NCBI GenBank assembly: GCA_034687125.1
Contig: JAQGBZ010000135.1
Coordinates: forward strand, 91,153 to 155,152
Direction of reading: 5' to 3'
From: Neelides folsomi
Lineage: Eukaryota; Arthropoda; Collembola; Neelipleona; Neelidae
DNA length: 64,000 bases
The position numbers and the translations under genes are program-made. Positions 27,225 through 38,900 of this stretch are shown one piece after another (positions within the stretch are counted from its first letter, which is position 1; each line of letters starts with the position of its first letter). The notes beneath the pieces were generated by a model. The model had not been told where the DNA came from, made no database searches, and was given only the letters and a program-made list of their open reading frames with translations.

Positions 27225-28002
27225 AACATAGGCGGAAGAAACGTAGTGGAATAAAGATAGTGGGAGTAAAGGTAGTAACTATTAATGGTAGTGAGAATAA
27301 AGGTAGTGAGAAATAATATAGTAAGGTTAAAGCGTAGTTGCGCTTAAACATAGTTATTGCTATTATTAAAATAATCAGAATATTGTAAACCATTTACTCA
27401 AATTTTAAATAACCATTTACCATTTATCCATTTACTTGGCATCTCTTTCATGTTCCCTGACTCCATTCATATTATATTCTTACCTTATATTCACTCCTTA
27501 ACCTTTTATTATAATTAATCAACTCTGACACAATAATTATTAAATATACCCAAAATACCTAGTCTAAATTTTTTAATAAAATTTTAAAACTGGCCCTTTT
27601 TTCTCTTAAAAATCATAGGATCGTTTAACTACACTGAATATTACTGCGGTCCGGAGAAAATTTTTTCAAATCATTCCTTTTTTTCTCTTATAAATCGCAT
27701 GATTATTTGTAAAACAGAATATGTTACCGACCGGAAATATATTTTCATAACTATGTTTGAGTTATACTGTCATTAATATCACTATTTAATAATTAAAACT
27801 TGTTGATATTTAATCTGATACTTTTATTAATACTATGTTTAAGCGCAACTATGTTATATCCTTACTATATTATTTCTCACTACCTTTATTCTCACTATCA
27901 TTATTCCTCACTACCTTAATTCCTCACTACTTTTATTCTTACTACCATTATTTCTTACTACCTTAACTCCCGCTATGTACTACGTTTCTTCCGCCTATGT
28001 TT
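27225..28002. mobile_element. Foldback element with 130-180-bp inverted repeats containing a minisatellite
   Basis: The left arm (27225 to about 27355) starts AACATAGGCGGAAGAAACG and ends near GTTGCGCTTAAACATAGT. The right arm (about 27833-28002) is its reverse complement from both outer and inner edges. Between these edges each arm holds iterations of a 15-16-base unit close to GGTAGTGAGAATAAA: about four on the left and more on the right, so the arms differ in length. The central part is non-coding. The duplicated target is not clear. Long inverted repeats built of subrepeats are typical of foldback elements. Confidence 0.7.
27595..27750. repeat. Imperfect tandem duplication (about 80-bp unit) in the foldback core
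   Basis: Two diverged copies, 27595-27670 and 27677-27750, share the order TTTTTTCTCTTA, AAATC, a central GAATAT.TTAC and CCGGA/CCGGAAA, then TTTTC. They suggest an old internal duplication. Confidence 0.45.
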
Positions 28003-28059
28003 TTAATACTATGTTATTTCCGTCACCATTTGATAGGGCATATAAGTCCGCTCTCTAAT

Positions 28060-29440
28060 AATGAGAATACATTTAGGATTTAAATAGATTTCACTAATAA
28101 ACACTTGCATTGACCTATGATATGAATATAGTAATGTAAATATTTGTGCTATACTTTTAAATGAATAAAACCAAAACCAATAATAATAATAAAATAATAA
28201 TAATAACTTATAATTTATCATCCAATTATAATGTTATAATTATTATGTTAATGTTATCATTATTTAAATCTATATAACTTTTTGAATTTTGAATTTTTAC
28301 AAGTATTTCGGCACTTATAAAGTTAAATTGGAAAATGTAAAAAATATGAATTTCAAAATATTCTTTTTTGTCTTATTTCAATTGTTATAAAATACAAGTT
28401 GTTTATTAAGGAAAATTGTAATCCGATTTTTAAATTAATGATATTGTGAATCGATTTAGTTCTTGTTTAAATTTCTATGATATTTCACCTATCTATTAAA
28501 CTTTAACTATAAATAAACACACCAAAGTAATTAAAATTTCAAATACATTTTTATTCATATAATTTTGGCGTGATTCGTCGTCATTCGAATAATTTTACCA
28601 ATCTAGTTATATTTTGTACGCCAGTACGCCTGAGATTTTGCGTTACGTAATAAATATATTTGTTATAGAATATTTTATCCTACATTGGACTTTAATTTGA
28701 TAAAATAAGATTTACAAATTAATCAGTAAAAGTATTTACCTAATACTTAAGCAAACATAAAGGATAATGTTAAATACACAAAATATATGCATTGTAAGTG
28801 CAGTGATGCCATCACATATAAATTTTAATAACGCTCACGCTTCCTATTAAGCTGGAAAACATAAGCACATGAACATAAACGTAAGCACATGAAATATAAT
28901 AATCCAAAATTTCACATAAATTGCAACAACTAAAATCTTAATTTTAAATAATTTATTAAACTTACCAAGTGTTTCACTATAAGTAACTTAAAATCTAAAT
29001 TCTCTAAATAAACCTCAATTAAATTATTTAGCTTGAATTAATTTAAAGTAAGAAGATTTTCACCAATACTTATAGCATAAATGTATGTGAAAATTGCATT
29101 TATATTAAAGGGACTCATAATATTACATAATATACAATTTATATTTATGTAGAGATAATCTTTTTTAACTTAAAGTTAGAGCTAGGGAATTGTTTAAAAA
29201 CATATAAATCTTTAAACAATTATGATTTGCACAATAATAAACAATTAACGTTAGCTAAGTTTTAGGTTAACAATAAGTACATAATATATCTAGCTACTTA
29301 TAATATACAATATTATGTGTAATGTGATTTATAGTGGATGGGAGAAGGAAGGTTGTTGCTGAGCGAATCTGATACACTCATAGTCAGAATAAACGCTTAT
29401 CGTCGACAATATAGGAGGAAGTACATAGTTTCAAATTTTG
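28060..29440. other. AT-rich region including the probable 3' UTR of the KChIP gene
   Basis: No coding frame. Minus-strand AATAAA (TTTATT at 28952-28957) lies about 490 bp beyond the KChIP stop and is one possible polyadenylation signal. The 3' gene boundary is otherwise not visible. Confidence 0.4.
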
Positions 29441-29442
29441 GG

Positions 29443-32400
29443 TCAAATCACTGTGTCAAATACGCCAATTGAACGATAAATATTTTCATCCTTGGTACAC
29501 GAGTCGAGAAATTCTTCAAGACTTACCAACCCGTCATTATTCTGGTCCATTTTCTAATGGAAATCATATCAAAACATTTAGATAATAAAAGGCTCTCCTA
29601 CACAATGTTGATAAAATGAAGGCGTAGTTAAATAGGATTTTTATTGATTTGTCATTTTTAGCTACTCAATTCCTTAAATCAACTACTTTGATGAAAGTAA
29701 AAAAGCACCTTGAAGATGAGATCCACTCTTTCCTCTACGACTCCATCTTCAACTGTTGGCTCCGAGCAATTTCCCATTAATTCAAAAATTGCGGTCACAA
29801 CGTCTTTCATTTCATCTTTAGATATGAAGCCATCTTTGTTAATGTCGTAGAGATTGAAAGTCCAACGAAGTTTCTCATCGGCTGTTCCACGAGAAAGAAT
29901 TGAAAGACCAAGAACAAACTCCTGAAATGTTCATCAAAAGAGAATTATTTACATATGAGTACAGTTACTCAATGTGATGGAGAATATAAACATTATTTAA
30001 AAAAACATACAAATTGTATAATTTATCACATACAATATTTACGGTTAGATATTATTAATAATTTGTAGAATACAAGACTCCAAATCATGTAGCCTGTATG
30101 AATAAACCACATAAATATCGAAAATACTTTTACGAAATATATTGTATACGCAATTCACAGTCAAAAAACTAATTCTTTATACGATATCTCAAAAAAATAA
30201 ACAATAAAGTATTCTTTCAATTTTCTTCTTTTGTAACCATTATATGTAGTCTTATATTTTAAAGACATGATAAGCTAACTAAAGATAAGATAACTTTTTT
30301 CCAAAAAGGTTAAATTTTTATGAAAATAAGCATCCTTTTCATATCTTATTTAAAACTTTTCAATTCTCGAGTCAATTAAAGAGAAAGTTTAGTTTGAATG
30401 AAATGGAAACTTGGATAATCCAGCTTAAGTTTAACTTGTAATTTGAAATACTGATAAAGTAATGTTAAATAGTAGACAGAACTTTAAAATTAAGTAAAGT
30501 ATCGTTCAACTACTGCTTCATATTTTCGAGAAAAGTATTAAAGAACTAATAAAGAAATAATTATTAATTAATTGAGTTATCATTAAAAGCTATTGACAGT
30601 TGTTAAAAGTATGTTTGTACTTATTTAGGATTGTTTATTAAACAAATATTAGTAATACGAATAATTATTTCTAATTTCAATATATTGGAGATCTTATGAA
30701 ATTATTTTTAAAAAAACATTTATTTTTCATTTAAATGCATTGATCGATATAACTACATCAGGACAAATATCACATTATAAATATGTGTGCTTGCAATTTA
30801 AATCCATAAATCTCGGGATGAAAATTTAATTTTTCCGTTTCTAAAGATTTTTAAAATTTGTTTTTACAAGAATTTAATAATTATGATGTTATTCTAATAT
30901 TATAACAAATAAAGGGGAAAAATGAGTAACTAAGCGTATCAAAATATAACATTATACGATGCTCTTTATTCTTCTTTCGTTCGTCGCAAGAGAAAATATC
31001 TCATTCTCACTTAAATTCATTTTCTCTTTCTATCTGCTTTTTTATTTCTTTAATTTAATTACTAATATTCAATTGATTATTATTTCATTAAATAATTCAG
31101 ATTTTAAATGGTAGTTTAATTAATTATTTGAATTATGGATAAAATAAAGTTAACTTTTAAAAAAATCAAGAATAAAAAGATCTTCAGAAAGAGAAAGGAC
31201 AATATTCCTGAACACAATTCAGTTAAATATAAACTCAATAATTCCAAAAATGCATACATAAATAAAAAGGGAATACGTGTATATGCAAAGCCTCCACCCA
31301 ATTCAGTATTTATAAAATTAATAATTATATACTAAAATATGATGAAATATCAATTTAATACTATCTTTGGGGATACATTTAAAATATGTGGTTAATTTGA
31401 ATTTGAATTTAGGAATTTCAATGCGGGACCAGATGTACAAAGCCTGGATGTTTGTTGCCATTATCGAGAAGAATCGAGATTTTTAAGGGATATTGCAGGC
31501 AAAGTGTAAAAATGATCAAATATTGATGTTTTCGAGGCTCATTGATCGTTTATTTCAAAGTCAACAAAACAATCATTTAGATCAAGCGCGTATGGCTTAT
31601 AATCAAATGATAAGCGATATTGAACATGCAAAACACGATCCAAATTTTGTATGCTTATCAATAGACTTGCAAGCGGTATAATAATTAATAATTTGTACTT
31701 TTAAAACTAGAATATTATATTGTGACTTAATAAATTATATATATTTCCTAAAATTCATTTATTCATGATTTTTTATTATTTTAGATTCTCACAAGCCCAA
31801 ACTTAACATCACAGATTAAGCATTATAGTTCTAATTTTCAATCCTACAATCTTGGAATTGTTAATAATGCAAACGACGAAGCAACTTTCATTTTATGGCA
31901 CTTGACTTAAGGAGAGAGAAAAACGAACAATATTTTAAATTGCCTTCAAAAATTTTACTTTTATCAATGAACAACGAGTCCTTGTTGTATGGTCGGATCG
32001 GTGTAAGGCTCGCAATGACAACTGTCTCCAAATCGCATTCAATCAATTTTTAATTGATTTAAAATTGTTTACACAGGTATTATAAAATTTTGATTTTTAT
32101 TTTAAAGGTACGCCAAAAATTTCTCACAAGTGGCCATTCTTTTTTGTCTGCCGATTTTGCATTTATTGAGAGAAGTAAATGGAATGCTACAATTTATGAT
32201 CCGAACAATTACATTCCCCTCATTAAAGGCTCAAACAATGCAAATCCTTGTAAATTAATGAGAATGGATTTTGACGACTTTTTTAATTTTGATGAGTGTT
32301 TAAAATACCACCCAAACTCAAAGCCACTAAAGTAAAGCAGGTAAAACTTCAAAAAGAGGAACCCCATGTCATTTTTACGAAGGAAGAAATTCATTCTGCA

Positions 32401-34530
32401 ACCTGGATTCACCACGTCGTTCAAAACACAACGTTGACAGTTTTTCAAATCAACCTTCCTTGTATGTACTATGAGCATATTAAAATACCAGCCTCACTGA
32501 TCTCAGATTTGAACTCTCTGGATTAATTCCTCAGGACAAGAAAGCCTTTTGGGCTAATTTGGATCCCGAATTACAAGAAACATTCAATAATTATTTGAAA
32601 ATATTTGATAACTTATGTTAAAATATTTTATTTAATCCAATTTGTCTAGTATACAAAGCCTTTTTAATTGATGTACTAACATGAGAATTTTATGATTTGG
32701 AAAATTTAACTATAAAATAAACCTTTAGAAACGAAAAAATTAATCTTTCATTTTGAGATTTATGGATTTAAATTGCAAACACACATATATATATATATAT
32801 TTGAGATTAAGGTAAAAGTAATTTTAAGAGTACTTGATTACCAAAATGTAATTTAGCGCGCGGATTTAATAGACAATTTCGTGATTGTTAATGACTATCT
32901 GGTGCTTTATACGTCAACCCCATAATAATTCTTCAGTGGCTAGGAAGGAATTAAACTAATAATCTCTTCTTCACGATTGAGTCTTACGACCTTCCAAACT
33001 ACTTTAATACCAAGTCCGGGAAATCTAGACGAATCGTAAAAGATCAATAAAGCAAACCATCCGGAAATTCCATTAATTTTATAATAATTTAAGATTTCAA
33101 AAAAATAATCAAAATCTATATTATTTTTAGGTTGCCTTCAATATTACTTTGGTATAAGTATACTCTACCTACATATAGTTGATGCAAATGTATAGGATAC
33201 AAGCTGCAATAAATATGCCATGTGTAATGGCAGATGTAGCGTAGCTGTTTTATACCTTTATTGTATTACGTACTTATCAAAATAATGAAAAGTACTTATT
33301 GAAAGTATTCTGAGATTCAAAAAATTGGTTTAAAATTTACCAAAGGAAATGAAGTTATTAATATTTTGAATGAAGTCTTAAATTGAAGGAAGGTCTTTAG
33401 AGGGAAGAGTTTGCGATTAAAAGAACCGATGGTGAGTGGAAGATTGTTCTTAGCTTTTCGTTGCCATTAGTAAATGATAGTGACCGCCATCGGGTGAAAA
33501 CCACGAAGGGCAATGAAAATATTTACGTTAGCAAGAGTTAATGGTAAACATTTTGTGGAGTGTAGTTGATGACGAGATAAGTAAGTCTATTTAGTATCTG
33601 TATATGTATAGCAAATACTTCCCTGGAGCCAGCATTTTACCTGGAAACTTATGATCCCACTCCCCCCGTGGTCAAGTGTGTTGAAGACATAATGGGCGTA
33701 GTGGTCCGTGTTGGCTGAGAGAACGAAAGTCATTTATACATACACCATATAATATAGTATAATATAAATAAAGGGGTGGAATTAAATTGAGTCGCTCACC
33801 TCCTTGAGGAAAGAATTGGGCATATATGTCTCGGAAAGTATCTTCCTGAACGATACCCGAAGGGCACTCAGCCTTAAACCCACGGTAGATTCGTTTAATC
33901 TCACGCTCAGTGAATCTTGTGAGACGGCAGAGTGTTTGAATGCTTTCGGGTCTGTAACGGGGAGATCCGCTCTCGCTCTCGTCCAGTTCGGACTCTGTCT
34001 CATAATCAAAATTTTAATTACTTACAAAGTCTCATATACAAGACATTATTTTATTTCACTTTTAACAGAACACATTATATTTTTGTGAAATTGTGACATT
34101 ATAAGTACAGTCGTGAAGGCCTTGTGACCCATTGCAGTCTCTTTATGGGCATTAACGTTGCTTTTTCTTTACCTATTGGTGTCTACCCTTATTTATTTAT
34201 ATAAAATTTAAATAATGTTAGTTTATATACATAGTTGAGTTCTAGGTATATATAAATAGACGGATGTCTATAAGTTATATCATTATATTTATAATATAAA
34301 TTAATTTGGAATGAAATACTAACCATCATTAAAAATATACCAAGGTAAGTATTTATATTAAATGAAAATTGACCTAAGGCGAATTTGACACCGGTCCATG
34401 CTTGTCGCACAAAGTCGAGGAACCTTGAGTAAACAGTCTTCCGACGAGATGAGGAAACTCCTCGTTTCTGAATGCGAGTCTCCTCTTCGGTTCGACTCTT
34501 TGAGTGATCCGAGCTCACGACCCCGTACAT
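29443..34530 (-). CDS. KCNIP: Kv channel-interacting protein (KChIP) homologue, five exons
   Basis: A calcium sensor of the neuronal calcium sensor superfamily. KChIPs bind the N-terminus of Kv4 channels and tune A-type potassium current. Minus-strand exons: 34530-34374, 33994-33800, 33714-33641, 29921-29709, 29553-29443. All are GT-AG and in frame (249 aa). A variable basic N-terminus (1-52) and an acidic spacer precede the conserved core: [24 protein letters not shown] (degenerate EF1, CPSG), then [10 protein letters not shown]2 (132-143) reads [12 protein letters not shown], with Gly at loop position 3. EF3 (168-179) is [12 protein letters not shown] and EF4 (216-227) [12 protein letters not shown], both intact. 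[15 protein letters not shown] and the C-terminus SIGVFDTVI fit KChIPs better than frequenin or recoverin. No N-terminal myristoylation glycine is seen in this isoform. The frame is open upstream of the chosen ATG to an acceptor at 34563-34564, so the true start may be in an earlier exon and alternative first exons are likely. Intron 3 (3.7 kb) hosts an antisense transposon-like gene. Confidence 0.93.
31135..32621 (+). pseudogene. Decayed transposon-like gene (DUF7869-type protein), antisense in KChIP intron 3
   Basis: Pieces in successive frames form one recognisable but broken protein: [20 protein letters not shown] (31135-31335), [10 protein letters not shown] then [10 protein letters not shown] (to 31675), a GT-AG intron 31676-31784, [61 protein letters not shown], and a last part ending DNLC before TAA at 32619-32621. 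The order (xDLQxVLxTP, a YSDNCxGQN-like block, then HKFLxxGHSFxxxDxxFxxIE) matches a widespread family of eukaryotic mobile-element proteins, often annotated with DUF7869 and of unclear biochemical role. In-frame stops (after RDF and after LWHLT) and at least three frame changes (near 31945, 32330 and 32510) show it is dead. The family name is from memory of the motif order; a profile search would settle it. Confidence 0.6.
32622..33640. other. Rest of KChIP intron 3, no gene
   Basis: AT-rich with a short (TA)n run near 32787-32800. A patch of mixed composition at 33400-33600 has no coding frame. It could contain intronic regulatory sequence. Confidence 0.45.
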
Positions 34531-34562
34531 TCTCAACCATTGAAGCCAGATGGGCAAGCTGG

Positions 34563-35466
34563 CTGGAAAAAGGGAAATGAAACAGTTAATTGCTCAAAGA
34601 AAATTTCCATCCGATTTCTCATGACTGATGAAAGTCCCCTAATAATAAATATACCATTTTCTAGTCTTTCGCAGTCTTTTTCATACAAGGGAACTTCGCC
34701 ATTCCACCCATGCACATAAGTAGTAAGCAAAGAGAAGCATAATTAGGCGATTTAAAGTAAATGGAACTTGATTTTAATTTGTATTCTCTATTCACAACTT
34801 CCCCATGGGTTCTATTCATCATTCGTTAAGTAACAAAGAGCGGTTAGAGATTCGCGTGTTCTTAAATATCATCTTCCACATAATAATATAACATTGCATA
34901 GCTGAAAAAAACTTATTTTTATTAAAGATAATGGGAAAATGGAGAAGTAACATGTAATCTTATACGAGTCTATACTCACAATCAACGAAAAATAAAAGAG
35001 CTTTAAATGGGAAATATTAGCCTCGTTATTTATTATGAAACTTGAGAAACTCATCGCGTTTGCTTTCTCTTCCTTTGAAGCAACAAGTGGGATTCAAATC
35101 CATAATTTCCTAAAGAAATTTTCTCTAACTTAATCCTACTTGAACTTTTAATGTATATCCTTCTCCTTTTAAATTTTTAGCTGTTTAAAAAAAGTAAATT
35201 CGCATTGAAACAATTTATCCATGAAATGAACATTGCATTATTGTAAATAAATAGACTTTTTTTATTTTATAGGAAATATTTTTCATATTTTACAAAAGTC
35301 AGAATTTTATATTTAACTATGAAACCTAGTCAATAAAATTTTAATATTATCCTCCTTTATCAAAAAATCAGGGCTGACGAAAAGATGAGTTCCAATTCAA
35401 ATTGTTTTATCAAAAATCATTGTGAATATTTGTGATATGCATAAAATAAAATATATTATACATACA
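34563..35466. other. 5' flank or first intron of the KChIP gene
   Basis: On the minus strand this lies upstream of the acceptor at 34563-34564 (CTTTTTCCAG). The 5' UTR or an alternative first exon is expected further upstream, but no exon was identified. The mixed-composition patch 34570-34880 carries short frames only. Confidence 0.4.
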
Positions 35467-35468
35467 TA

Positions 35469-35960
35469 CAAGGGTCACCCCAATAAAAGCTGCGGAGAGA
35501 GGAGGGTGAAAGTAGCTTTCAACATTTGTAATTTAGAATTTTACTTAATTGGAATTGATACCTATAAGATTTTTAATTTAATTTGATTTATAATTGATAA
35601 TAATAGTTAAATATAAAAATATTAAAACGGTAAATGTTCAAAGTAATCTCCATTTGCATTAATGCATCTCTGCCAACGGGAAAGTAATTGTTCAATTCCT
35701 TTTGAAGAACTCCGAGGTTTGTTTCGCAAACCATTGGCGAACAAATTCTTTGACTTCCTCATCGTTGTCAAATCTTTTCTCCATTAGTTCTTTTTTGAGA
35801 GGCCCAAACAAATAAAAATCTGAAGGAGCAAGATCGGGCGAGTAAGGTGGACGAGGAAGAACTTAAAATTTGAGACTTTCATTTGTCTCTTGTTTTAGCT
35901 GCCGTGTATGGCCTGGCATTGTCATGTTGCAAGATGACTCCTTTCTTCAATAATCCTTTC
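35469..35960 (-). mobile_element. Dead mariner-family transposon, C-terminal transposase fragment
   Basis: Reading the minus strand from 35960 gives GVILQHDNARPYTA (second catalytic Asp), then after a stop VLPRPPYSPDLAPSDFYLFG (third Asp, the mariner D34D block), PLKKELMEKRF, a frameshift, and GIEQLLSRWQRCINANGDYF. This order is diagnostic of mariner transposases. The N-terminal helix-turn-helix part and first Asp are missing, so the copy is truncated as well as frameshifted. The left edge CAAGGGTCACCCCAATAAAA after TA at 35467-35468 looks like the surviving 3' terminal repeat. Confidence 0.8.
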
Positions 35961-38900
35961 TTCTTTCCAATATATGTATGTATTGTTCAATATGTTTTAA
36001 CTTCAAAGTTTCGACGTTTCATAAACTATATTTAACAACACTACATCTATGAGAGACATTGAGAGAATATTTAAGTAATACATTACAATAGCAGACCTTA
36101 CAAATCGTACAATATAAATGTAAGTACGTACTACGTACAACGCTTATAAATGTACTATATATGGTAAAGTAACTAAAATAAGTAGCAATCATTACGTTTT
36201 TATAAATTATATATAGAGTATGTCATATCTTAATAGCTTAAACTTATTTTTAATGTCAATAGGTAAAGGTAGGTATAATAAATAATTTCACTTGATTACC
36301 TCATTATGTATATTATATACCTAGACAAATAAAAGCTGTAGTTATTACATAGGCAGTAAAATTTTTTAATGCTGCTACAACATTTATACAAGCAATAAAT
36401 AATTTATTATATGATGGATGCTGAAGAGTGGAATAAGCAACTTATACCAAATGCACACATTAACTTCCTTGGAAGGTATGGGAAAGGTAATATTTTTATA
36501 TACAAAAGTATGTGTATATTCTGTATTTCAGACTAGTTGAGAAGAGGATGTGAGAGTTCCTTTTCTTAGTCTTTAATTCCCATTTATTTCTCGAGATAAT
36601 GAACCATCAAGGAGCTCTTAGGATTTTCATGATCCAAACAATTAAAACCGAGATATATGTGAAATCCTTAGTTTATTCACTGAGAGAATTAATTGCCTTC
36701 AAATGGTATGAGAGGTTGAGGGAAAATAAAGAGAAAACTCGTTAAAACTTCACTCACCCTCATACCAACAAGTAAACATCCAACGCCTTTGATAAAAACT
36801 ACATGGATTTTACAAATTTACGAGCTTGATGCACTTTATATTCTCACTAATGCACATCCATACTCTTTAGAATACTTCTCAGCAATATAAAATAACATTA
36901 AATAGTAAGATCTAAAGTGGTGCCTAAATTTTAATTAATTTAATTTAATATACATATACTACCTATTTAAAATTCTATCCATTAAAACTACATTGTGATG
37001 TAATATTTTAATTGTGTTTTAAAATTGCCATTTAAATTATATAAATAATTTTAAAGTCGTAAAACTACCCAATGACGCATAAAATTAGTTTTATAATTAA
37101 GACAAAGCAGTTGGACTCTTAATTGGAAAAGAATTCTCGTTCTTATTGTATAGAGAAAATGAGATCGAGTGAGCTTTCAATGGCTCTTATGAGAATAATA
37201 TACAAAGCAGTTATTTTATTTTCCAAATCTCCTGGGTTATGGAGGGAAAGCTGTAATATCAGTAACATGAGAAGGTTCACTCAAAATTGTTGAACCAAAA
37301 TAAAAAATGTCTAATCTCGCAAGAATATACGGATTCACTTTCTTCTGTAAGGATGAGTTTTCTTCGAGCAGCCCCACCACGGGTCAATTACGGAGGATTT
37401 GATTATATGAATTGTCATCGTTATATTGGTCTTTGTCGACAAAAGGCCGAAAGCTCATGAAAGTCAAAATCAAAGAGAAATCCTTCGAGCTTACAAAGGT
37501 ATCTATTTCAAAGACGCGAATCTCAACACCCGTTCTCCCCTATTCAACTCTAAGGAAGATCTCACTAAGCCTTTGACAAAAAGCACAAGATGATGAGAAA
37601 TTATTATCTTTATAATATACAGCCTCCAATTTTTACAGATTGTCTTTCAGATATTTCATCAATTTCCTTTTATGTCTTTTTATTTAGACGATTTTTTCAA
37701 TAATTTCCCAATTTTTCCTACTTGCTTTTCATTAAGCTGTTAGAGGAATTAATTGATGTTCGGAAGATAGTAAAAGCATTATGGTCAGATTCTACTCAAT
37801 ATATATAAATACATAGGTATGTATAGTATATACTAACTTATATAATACATTCTATACAGCAACAAATAATAATTGACCCATCTTAAAATCCAATAAATCG
37901 ACCTCTACATATTAATACTAGCCTTAGAAAAGCAATATCAATTATATATTTCATATAATATTTAGAAAACTAATAAATATATGAGAGGATGAAAATTATT
38001 ATACTACATATATTTGAACGAAGTGTATATTTATGATATTCTATCTTATCTATCCCCAGACAACAAACACAAAAACTGTGGTAAAATGATGAAAATTAAA
38101 ATTTCACCTTCATTTCTAATAACTATGGTAAATAGCGGCAGTCCCTCCTTGCAACGTGTCCGGTTATTCAACTCATTTCAATAATGAAATCTCATATATC
38201 TTATTCTAAGTAAGTAAAGAAATAATTATACTACCAAATCAATACACTTCCATTGCTTCAGTCATTTTAAAAGATCAATTATTCTCATAGTATAATTTTC
38301 TATGTTTGTATTTATACTTTAAGGTGCATATCATATAGCATTAGACTAGAGACATATTTACTGTATAGTACATTTCTAATATGATTTATAAATTTATATG
38401 ATGATTTATCTTTCTAATCCGCTTACATTTTCCTATTTCATAGTGTAACTAAACTAACAAAAGTACTAATTGGAAAGTAAAAAGGATTTTTACTAAATAG
38501 TGCCTTTAATGAATAAAAGTGTTAGTAAAAGGAAAGAAAGGCATTCGACTTCAACTTGCATTGCAGTTGTTAAAAAATGCCTTTGGTAAAAGGGTAGGCA
38601 TAACACATTTACAGTATAATAGGCATATATCGTATTTCTAAAGAAGTAATAGATGACCTATGCAATGAACTTTCTTTTCATTTACGTATAGTTAAAGTGT
38701 TGAGAATTCATCTTGTAGTTTGGTTATGTATAAAAGAAGTAGTTATGGTATAGTTATGTATTCATATTAGTATGAAATACTGGTGGTTTCAAGTCTAAAT
38801 TTATTTTACAAAATAGTTAAGAGTGAGCATTTTTGGTGCATAGAGAGGAATATTTTACAAGATGAAATCTTCTGTGTTTTTAAACATTTATACTTTTATT

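Larger units (their letters stand above)
26359..28055. mobile_element. 1.7-kb TA-flanked non-coding element with 18-bp inverted termini
   Basis: The left end GAGAGCGGACTTCTATGC and the reverse complement of the right end, GAGAGCGGACTTATATGC, differ at one base. Both are bordered by TA (26357-26358 and 28056-28057). No transposase frame is present inside. The body includes a GCATAT-rich segment, the motif CATTTGATAGGG twice (27190-27201 and 28028-28039), and a separate foldback element at 27225-28002. Most likely it is a non-autonomous Tc1/mariner-type element into which a second element inserted. Confidence 0.65.

Noticed and set aside
34189-34557. 122-codon minus-strand frame taken as one protein
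   Set aside because: Only its first part is exon of the KChIP gene. The 3' part is intron after a donor at 34373-34372, and its apparent Met is a TTG codon.
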